Part shown: piece by piece, positions 58,675 to 64,000 of the stretch
How positions within the stretch are numbered: the first letter of the stretch is position 1
Layout: every line of letters starts with the position of its first letter
Assembly (NCBI GenBank): GCA_938034415.1
Contig: CALHLE010000008.1
Coordinates: 1-64,000, forward strand
Length of the DNA stretch: 64,000 nt
Direction of reading: 5' to 3'
DNA from: an uncultured Anaerolineae bacterium
Lineage (GTDB): Bacteria > Chloroflexota > Anaerolineae > J036 > Brachytrichaceae
The notes under the pieces: generated by a model
What the model was told of the DNA's origin: nothing
The model's input: only the letters and a program-made list of their open reading frames with translations
The model's database searches: none
Position numbers and translations under genes: made by a program

Positions 58675-59133
58675 TTATGAGGCGGTGGGAGTCGTGGGCG
58701 GGCTGTCTGCGGCGGTTGCGCTGGCTGCTGCTTCCGAGGGAGCGGCCTGCTGGACATTGGTCGCGGCCACATCCGGCGCGCGATCAGCTTGAGGGGCGGC
58801 TTGCCCGGCGCGCGCCGTCTCGAATGGGTCTTCGCCCCATACCTCGGCGAACATCAGCGATACGATGTCGCGGGCGAACATCATGAGATCGGCGCCGGCG
58901 GCGCGCCCCTGCGCTGAGTTCAGCGCGTAGTTCAGCGCGGCCATGTCGGCGAAATACACGTCGTGGATGAGGTAGTAGGGCGGCTCGCCGCGTGGCGCGC
59001 CCAGCGCGCGAGAGACCGACGTGCGCACAACGCCCGGCATGGCGGCGATCAGCGGCACGTGACGGTGCGCAAAGTGATCCTCGAAGGCTAAGATGTCCGC
59101 CGGCCGGCGAAAGAAAATGGTGAGCTTGACCAT
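58675..59133 (-). CDS. EthD-domain protein
   Basis: Residues 1-100 match the EthD ferredoxin-like fold: VKLTIFFRRPADILAFEDHFAHRHVPLIAAMPGV, a central YYLIHDVYFADMAAL strand and MMFARDIVSLMFAEV. Such domains occur in small dimeric oxidative or degradation-associated proteins of mostly unknown function. The last 45 residues are low-complexity Ala/Thr/Pro/Ser. It follows the enolase-family gene by 34 nt and is probably cotranscribed with it. Confidence 0.8.
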   Translation of the reverse strand: MVKLTIFFRRPADILAFEDHFAHRHVPLIAAMPGVVRTSVSRALGAPRGEPPYYLIHDVYFADMAALNYALNSAQGRAAGADLMMFARDIVSLMFAEVWGEDPFETARAGQAAPQADRAPDVAATNVQQAAPSEAAASATAADSPPTTPTAS

Positions 59134-59167
59134 GGCTGACGCTTAAGTGTAACCCCGAGCCGGCGCG

Positions 59168-60445
59168 CTACGACCATAGCCGATCCCACGATCGGTCGGC
59201 GTCCCAATAAGTGCTCGGCTCAAAGTAGCCGGCCGGATCTCCGGGCGTGAGATGCGCGCGGATCGCTTCCTCGTTCAGGTCAATGCCCAGGCCGGGGCCT
59301 TCCGGCACCGGGATGTAGCCGTCTTGAATGATCGGCTTGGGTATGCCGGTGACGAAGTCGTCCCAGTAGGGTAGGTCGGTGAAATGATGCTCGAGCGCAA
59401 TGAAGTTCTCGGTGGCGGCGGCGCTGTGTACGGCGGCGATGGTGGAAACCGGCGAGCCGGCCATGTGGATGGCCATGCTGATGCCGTATTCCTGCGCTAG
59501 GTCGCCGATCTTCTTCGTCTCCAGGATGCCGCCAGCCGTCGCCAGGTCAGGATGGCACACCGAGATCGCCTGCGCCTCGAACAATGGCTTGAAGTGGTCG
59601 TGCAGATAGATGTCCTCGCCGGTGCAGACGGGCGTCTTCAGGTGGGTGCGCAGCAGGCGCCACTGCTCGGTGAGCTGCCATGGCACCATGTCCTCCAGCC
59701 AGGCCAGGTTGAACGGCTCCAGCGCTTCGCCTAAACGCAGGCAATCCTCGACGCCGATGTGGCCGAAGTGATCCACCGCCAGCGGGATCTCGTAGCCGAT
59801 TACGCTGCGCACCTGCGCGACGTACTCGACGAGGATGCGGATGCCCTTGTCGGTCAGTCGGATATGGGTAAAGGGATGCATGACCGTGCGCGTATCCAAC
59901 ATGCCGGCCGGCGCACACAGCGCGCCGGGGATGTCGGCCAGCATTTCGATCCCTACATCCATCTTCAGGAAGGTGAAGCCCTTGTCTATACGGCCCTGTA
60001 GCTTCTTGCCCATCGCCTCGCCGGTCGGCTCGTTGGGCGTGTCGCAGTACATACGCACTTTGTCGCGGAACTTGCCGCCGGCCAACATGTAGCACGGCAC
60101 GCCGTAGGCCTTGCCGGCCAAGTCCATCAGCGCCATCTCGACGGCGCAGACGCCGCCGCCCTGGCGGGCATGCCCGCCGAACTGTTTGATCTTGCGGAAC
60201 AATTTGTCCACGTTGCATGGGTTCTCGCCGATCAACAGCCGCTTGAGCATCAGCGCGTAGTTCTTGCTGGCGCCGTCGCGCACTTCGCCGATGCCATAGA
60301 TGCCTTGATTGGTGTCAATGCGGATCAGCGGGCACATCCAGCCCGTCGGCGTGAGCTGCAGCGCCGCCGCGCGCACATCGGTGATTCTCAAGTCGCTCGG
60401 CCGCGAATAGGTGCGGACGTTGTCCTCAATTCGTTTGGATTCCAT
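59168..60445 (-). CDS. Enolase-superfamily sugar-acid dehydratase-like protein
   Basis: The mandelate racemase/muconate lactonising fold has a capping domain (about 15-145) and a barrel with acidic Mg2+ ligands in PLAVDHFGH, LAWLEDMVP and CTGEDIYL, followed by the His-containing IHMAGSPVS. The 425-residue length and the spacing resemble galactonate/gluconate-type dehydratases, but substrate prediction in this superfamily is unreliable. It lies between an Asp-box protein and an EthD protein, probably as one operon, which suggests carbohydrate catabolism. Confidence 0.85.
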   Translation of the reverse strand: MESKRIEDNVRTYSRPSDLRITDVRAAALQLTPTGWMCPLIRIDTNQGIYGIGEVRDGASKNYALMLKRLLIGENPCNVDKLFRKIKQFGGHARQGGGVCAVEMALMDLAGKAYGVPCYMLAGGKFRDKVRMYCDTPNEPTGEAMGKKLQGRIDKGFTFLKMDVGIEMLADIPGALCAPAGMLDTRTVMHPFTHIRLTDKGIRILVEYVAQVRSVIGYEIPLAVDHFGHIGVEDCLRLGEALEPFNLAWLEDMVPWQLTEQWRLLRTHLKTPVCTGEDIYLHDHFKPLFEAQAISVCHPDLATAGGILETKKIGDLAQEYGISMAIHMAGSPVSTIAAVHSAAATENFIALEHHFTDLPYWDDFVTGIPKPIIQDGYIPVPEGPGLGIDLNEEAIRAHLTPGDPAGYFEPSTYWDADRSWDRLWS

Positions 60446-60509
60446 GGTGAATCTGCTTTAAGGCTGAGTCTGGGTTACGGGCGGCGCGGCAGTGCGCACG
60501 CTGCGACCT

Positions 60510-61397
60510 TCATGCGTAGATCCACAAACCGTTCTGCTGAGTGCCGCAGAGGATCGTGCCGTCATCGCCGACCCACAGCGCCAGCGGGTCGCGCGGCATA
60601 CGGCCCTCGGTGCGCTCCCAAGTCTCGCCGAAGTCGGACGACAGCGCAACCACCATCGGCGTGGCAAGGGCGATCTTCGTCCCATCCGGCGATACGGCCA
60701 GCGCGCTGGTGGGGCCGGAACTGAACGCGCTGCGCTTGCTCCAGGTTGCGCCGCGGTTGGTCGAGTGATAGAGGCCGCGCGATTCGCTGCCTACGATCAG
60801 CGCGTTGCGTGCAAAGGCGATGCCGGCCAGCGGCAACGCTGCCGGCTCGATGGGCGATAGCCGCCAGGACTCGCCGCGGTTTGTGCTGTAGAACAGGCCG
60901 CCGACGACGGCGACGAAGAGCGTGCCGTCCACGGGGAACATCGGCGAGAGCGCGATCGCCGTCACTTCGTGATCCGGTAGGCCGAAGTTGCGATAAACCC
61001 ACGACCGGCCGCCATCGGTGGATCGCAGCACGCCGTGCGCTGTGGTCGCTGCGAAGGCGACGCCATCGTGGTCGAAGGCCGGCGAGGCGACGATGAACGC
61101 GATTTGCGCTGGCTCGGGCAACGCGCCGGCCGTCCAGCTTGCGCCGCCGTCGCCGGAATAGGCGATGCCGTCGTTGGCACCTACCAGGATTAGGCCGGCT
61201 TCGGGCCAAGCGCTGCCGCACGCGGCGACGGCGGTCAGCGATATGTGCTTCAGCGGCTCGGCGATCGGCTCGCACGCTTCGCCGCCGGCGTAGCGCCACA
61301 AGCCCTCGTTTGTGCCGAGCAGCCAGGCTGGCGAACCACCCTGCTGTGCGATTGCAAAAATCGTCTTAGGACTTGTTAAGTTTCGCCATCTTCGCAT
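60510..61397 (-). CDS. Asp-box beta-propeller protein
   Basis: At least four Asp-box-like repeats are visible (SGDGGASW, STDGGRSW, STNRGESW, STNRGATW), with a further SSDFGETW near the end. This gives a BNR/sialidase- or Ycf48-like propeller of 295 residues. No sialidase catalytic residues or signal peptide are evident, so it is probably cytoplasmic and not an active sialidase. It is the first gene of a run with the enolase-family and EthD genes. The 214-nt divergent gap upstream holds GTTGA repeats (61575-61590) and no gene. Confidence 0.75.
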   Translation of the reverse strand: MRRWRNLTSPKTIFAIAQQGGSPAWLLGTNEGLWRYAGGEACEPIAEPLKHISLTAVAACGSAWPEAGLILVGANDGIAYSGDGGASWTAGALPEPAQIAFIVASPAFDHDGVAFAATTAHGVLRSTDGGRSWVYRNFGLPDHEVTAIALSPMFPVDGTLFVAVVGGLFYSTNRGESWRLSPIEPAALPLAGIAFARNALIVGSESRGLYHSTNRGATWSKRSAFSSGPTSALAVSPDGTKIALATPMVVALSSDFGETWERTEGRMPRDPLALWVGDDGTILCGTQQNGLWIYA

Positions 61398-61617
61398 AAA
61401 CTAACCCGGAACTAGATGCACTTGCCTGGCGTCTATATCGCGAGCCGAGTTAATGAGTCGGAGGCTGACCGGCAAGCGTCGGTCGGGATGGATGCACACA
61501 GTGCATCGCGCATGCGCGTTGAGCGGCCTCCTACGTCGTCAAGGGTGATTTACGCGGAGCGCGTGTGCTCCGCAAGTTGAGTTGAGTTGAATAGACGCGC
61601 GAGCGAGAGGGATGCGC

Positions 61618-63297
61618 ATGAGAGTGTTCAAGCGGTATGGTTGTCGAAATGTCGTCGGCATCGTCGTAGGGACTATTCTAGCCTCGCTGCTCGCAGCGTG
61701 CCAGTCGCCGTTCCCGCCGACGCCGCCCGCGCCGACGGCGACACCGGCCAAGCCGCTGCCGTTCATCACCGTTGTCCCTAAACGGGTCACAGCCGGCGAA
61801 GTGGTGAATATTGTTGGTTCGGATTGGGACGCAGGCGAGGAGATCACCCTGGGGCTGGTCTCCACCGTGCCCACGACGGGCACCGGCTCGATCGTCCTCG
61901 CCGTGCTCCGCGCCGATCCGAATGGCCGATTCGAGCTGGCTACGACAATTCCCGCGCAGACCCCGTCGGGCGTTTGGCAGGTGTACGCGCAAACTCGCAC
62001 CGTCGGCCGCTTTGCCACGGATACGCTGACCGTGCTGGTTCCTACGGTAACGCCCGCGCCGCCCACGCAGACGCCTGCGCCGACGCAGACGCCGACGCGC
62101 GCTGCGCCCACGCGCCCGCCGCAGCGTCCGACTCGGACGCCGGCACCGCCCACGCCGGCGCCGACCACGATCGTCCTGCCCCCATTCACCGAATGGCGTG
62201 GCGAGTATTACGCGAACCCGAACCTGTCCGGCCCGCCCGTCATCATTCGCAACGATGCGGTGATTGATTTCAACTGGGGCTACGGTTCGCCCGACTCGCG
62301 CATCCCGACCGACAACTTCTCGGCCCGCTGGACGCGCACGCTGGAGTTCGCGCCGGGCACCTACCGATTCACCTTCCGCGTGGATGATGGCGTGCGCATG
62401 TGGCTGGATAACGTGTTGATGCTAGATGATTGGCGTGAGGGCGCGGCGCGCGATGTCTCGACCGACGTGACGCTAGGCGCGCGCCCATATTCCTTCCGCA
62501 TCGAGTACTTCGAGCGTTCCGGCGTTGCGTCCATTCGCTTTAGCATCTTCCAGTTGCCGCTGGCTACCCCATCGCCGTCTCCGACCCGCACGCCGACGCC
62601 TGTTCCGGCATCGCCCACACCGACGGCCACTCCGGCGCCACCCACGCCGACGCCTGTTCCGCCGACGGCGACCGCGACACCCATCCCAACGCAAATTCCG
62701 CCGCTGCCCACCGCCACGCCGATCCCGCTGCCGACGTTGACGGCCACGCCGATCCCGCTGCCGACGCCGACCAGCACGTTCACGCCGACGCCGCGACCAA
62801 CGGCGACGTTCACGCCGCAACCTACCGACACGCCGGAGCCGACGAGCACGCCTGCGCCGTCGCCGACGAGCACGTTCACGCCGGCGCCGCAACCAACGGC
62901 GACGTTCACGCCACAACCTACCGACACGCCTGAGCCGACCAGCACGCCGACGGAAGAACCGGCGACGCCCACCCCGACGCCTACATCTACGTCCACGCCC
63001 ACGCCTACGCCGACGTTGACCGCGACGCCGTCGCCGACGGCGACGGCTGTGTTGAGCCAGAGCGTGCAACTGCAGGTGACGGGCGAGCGTTGGCCACCAA
63101 ATGCGCGCATCTCGATCAGCCTGAGCGAGGAGCCGGACGGCTCGGACGCGACGTTGCTCGGCCGCATACGCGCCAATCGCAGTGGGCGCTTCACCTTCAC
63201 CTATGAGTTGGACGAAGCGCCGGCTGTGCCGCTCTACGTGGTGGTGGAATACCGGACTACCATTCGCGTCGTGGTGCCGGTTCAGGGCGCGCCGTAG
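61618..63297 (+). CDS. PA14-domain surface lipoprotein with Thr/Pro stalks
   Basis: A lipobox (LLAAC, about residue 28) follows a basic, hydrophobic signal. An Ig-like beta domain (about 45-145, [21 protein letters not shown]) is joined by a Thr/Pro-rich linker to a PA14 domain (about 190-315) with [26 protein letters not shown] and [14 protein letters not shown] Thr/Pro stalk of about 150 residues then leads to a final beta domain ([21 protein letters not shown]). PA14 domains bind carbohydrates. I use the ATG at 61618, 7 nt after GAGAGG. The DNA of the stalk holds a 96-bp tandem duplication. Confidence 0.85.
   Translation: MRVFKRYGCRNVVGIVVGTILASLLAACQSPFPPTPPAPTATPAKPLPFITVVPKRVTAGEVVNIVGSDWDAGEEITLGLVSTVPTTGTGSIVLAVLRADPNGRFELATTIPAQTPSGVWQVYAQTRTVGRFATDTLTVLVPTVTPAPPTQTPAPTQTPTRAAPTRPPQRPTRTPAPPTPAPTTIVLPPFTEWRGEYYANPNLSGPPVIIRNDAVIDFNWGYGSPDSRIPTDNFSARWTRTLEFAPGTYRFTFRVDDGVRMWLDNVLMLDDWREGAARDVSTDVTLGARPYSFRIEYFERSGVASIRFSIFQLPLATPSPSPTRTPTPVPASPTPTATPAPPTPTPVPPTATATPIPTQIPPLPTATPIPLPTLTATPIPLPTPTSTFTPTPRPTATFTPQPTDTPEPTSTPAPSPTSTFTPAPQPTATFTPQPTDTPEPTSTPTEEPATPTPTPTSTSTPTPTPTLTATPSPTATAVLSQSVQLQVTGERWPPNARISISLSEEPDGSDATLLGRIRANRSGRFTFTYELDEAPAVPLYVVVEYRTTIRVVVPVQGAP
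62770..62961 (+). repeat. Two tandem 96-bp units in the lipoprotein stalk
   Basis: The unit starting at 62770 recurs at 62866, encoding [20 protein letters not shown] and [20 protein letters not shown] followed by nearly identical 12-residue endings. The two copies differ at only a few bases, indicating recent duplication. Confidence 0.85.
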
Positions 63298-63320
63298 CAA
63301 TCTCCCTCGGAGCAACGCAC

Positions 63321-64000
63321 ATGCCCAAAGTAGACTTCTCGCCTGCGCGAGATGGCTTTCTGTTCGGGAACTATTTTGTCAATCAGATCGCCGACATTCC
63401 CGGCATCGGCAAATTGCAATCGGCCGGCCGGTGCGGCGGTATGTCGTACTGCGCGCTCGATCACTATGCGGCTCGGCGGCCGCTGCCGAGGTTCAAGCCG
63501 AGCGACTTCGGCGATAGAGGCGTGCCCCCCGATGGTCATCCGCTGGCCGATTACATCTACCAGCGCCAGCTTGACAGCTTCCTCACCCTCAGTGCGATCA
63601 AGTTCATCACATGGACCCTCGCGCCGGACGCGGGCAACTTCTTTATGCGCGGGGTGACGGATCGCACCAAAAACGAAGAGTTTAAGAAGCTGCGCGAGGC
63701 GATAGACCGCGGCGCGCCGGTGCCCCTGGGCCTCGTCGTTGCGCGCAATCTGAACGACCTAGGGCGCAACCATCAAGTGGTCGCCTACGGCTATGACCTC
63801 GACGCGAAAACGCAGCACATGACGGTTTACATCTATGACGTGAATTGGCCGGGACTGGAGATTACGCTCTCTTCGGGCAGAAACGACGCCGGCTGGTTCG
63901 AGTCAAGCCCAGGCAAGGAGCAGTGGCGCGGCTGGTTTGTGCAGGACTACGCGCCGCGCCGGCCGCCCCCCAATCTAGACAAACCCCTGCTCGAAGGAGC
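63321..64000 (+). CDS. Papain-fold-like protein, C-terminus cut by window edge
   Basis: An open frame of 226 codons runs off the right edge and is therefore absent from the ORF track. GGAG lies 9-10 nt before the ATG. The protein has no signal peptide. AGRCGGMSYCALDHYAARR (about residues 36-54) places a Cys at a helix start, and GRNHQVVAYGYDLDA (about 149-163) places a His on a following strand: the Cys-His arrangement of papain-like folds. I know such CGGM...HQV proteins as uncharacterised, so peptidase, transglutaminase-like or inactive binding roles are all open. It is encoded 23 nt after the PA14 lipoprotein gene. Confidence 0.7.
   Translation, partial: MPKVDFSPARDGFLFGNYFVNQIADIPGIGKLQSAGRCGGMSYCALDHYAARRPLPRFKPSDFGDRGVPPDGHPLADYIYQRQLDSFLTLSAIKFITWTLAPDAGNFFMRGVTDRTKNEEFKKLREAIDRGAPVPLGLVVARNLNDLGRNHQVVAYGYDLDAKTQHMTVYIYDVNWPGLEITLSSGRNDAGWFESSPGKEQWRGWFVQDYAPRRPPPNLDKPLLEG

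Noticed and set aside
60510-61397. Active sialidase
   Set aside because: Only Asp-box propeller repeats are visible; the catalytic Arg triad, Tyr/Glu pair and a signal peptide were not seen.
62473-63315. Arg-rich minus-strand ORF opposite the Thr/Pro stalk
   Set aside because: Complement of repeated ACG/CCG codons gives artificial Arg/Gly runs.

Overview
The window looks like part of a chromosome from a GC-rich member of the Chloroflexota, probably an Anaerolineae- or Thermoflexales-like aerobic or facultatively aerobic thermophile. This assignment is inferred from gene content and protein style: a Rieske/cytochrome b/dihaem cytochrome c operon, a short EF-Ts, RicT (PSP1), a HerA-like ATPase paired with a HAS-barrel-like protein, and Thr/Pro-rich PA14 lipoproteins. 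No rRNA or tRNA gene, insertion sequence, prophage or CRISPR array was seen. Most long ORFs in the track are GC-driven shadows.

Layout. 1-1398 (-): a truncated secreted protein behind a striking array of 11-bp-phased AGGACA boxes. 1.6-6.5 kb (+): a GC-rich palindromic repeat, uppP, and the quinol:cytochrome c oxidoreductase operon ending in a strong terminator. 6.6-8.3 kb: a gene remnant and a UbiD-family decarboxylase. 8.5-13.1 kb (+): rpsB-tsf, then pyrH-frr-uppS-cdsA. 13.2-18.3 kb: a small membrane protein, a nitroreductase, an orphan OmpR-type regulator, a pseudouridine synthase-citrate synthase pair (-) and UDP-xylose synthase. 18.3-26.1 kb: an acyltransferase, a complete polar amino-acid ABC transporter with an internal terminator, the HerA/HAS-barrel pair, a sarcosine oxidase-like enzyme and a broken dinB-like gene. 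26.2-33.3 kb: metH, dgt and dnaK. 33.4-39.1 kb (-): a second amino-acid ABC transporter without a binding protein, and a PHP-AlbA_2 fusion protein. 39.4-45.4 kb (+): pyk, an MFS permease, an Mrp-type P-loop protein lacking its CxxC, RicT and a LmbE-type deacetylase. 45.7-52.5 kb (+): three related clan-A glycosidase-like proteins (the first apparently dead in two domains) followed by an orphan DNA methyltransferase. 52.8-58.5 kb: an ACR3/BASS-type transporter, then on the minus strand rpmF-fabD-fabG-asp23-nusB-tatA/B-tatC-DUF952. 58.7-64 kb: an EthD-like protein, an enolase-superfamily dehydratase, an Asp-box propeller, a PA14 lipoprotein and a truncated papain-like protein.

How it works together. 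Much of the window is housekeeping: translation, envelope lipid carrier synthesis (uppS, uppP), phospholipid and fatty acid synthesis (cdsA, fabD, fabG), respiration, protein export and central carbon metabolism. The least explained parts are the surface/carbohydrate genes (1-1398, 44.7-51.3 kb, 61.6-64 kb), the PHP-AlbA_2 protein, and the HerA pair. Across the window many genes have a TANAAT-like -10 box only 6-10 nt before the start codon and no Shine-Dalgarno, which suggests widespread leaderless transcription.
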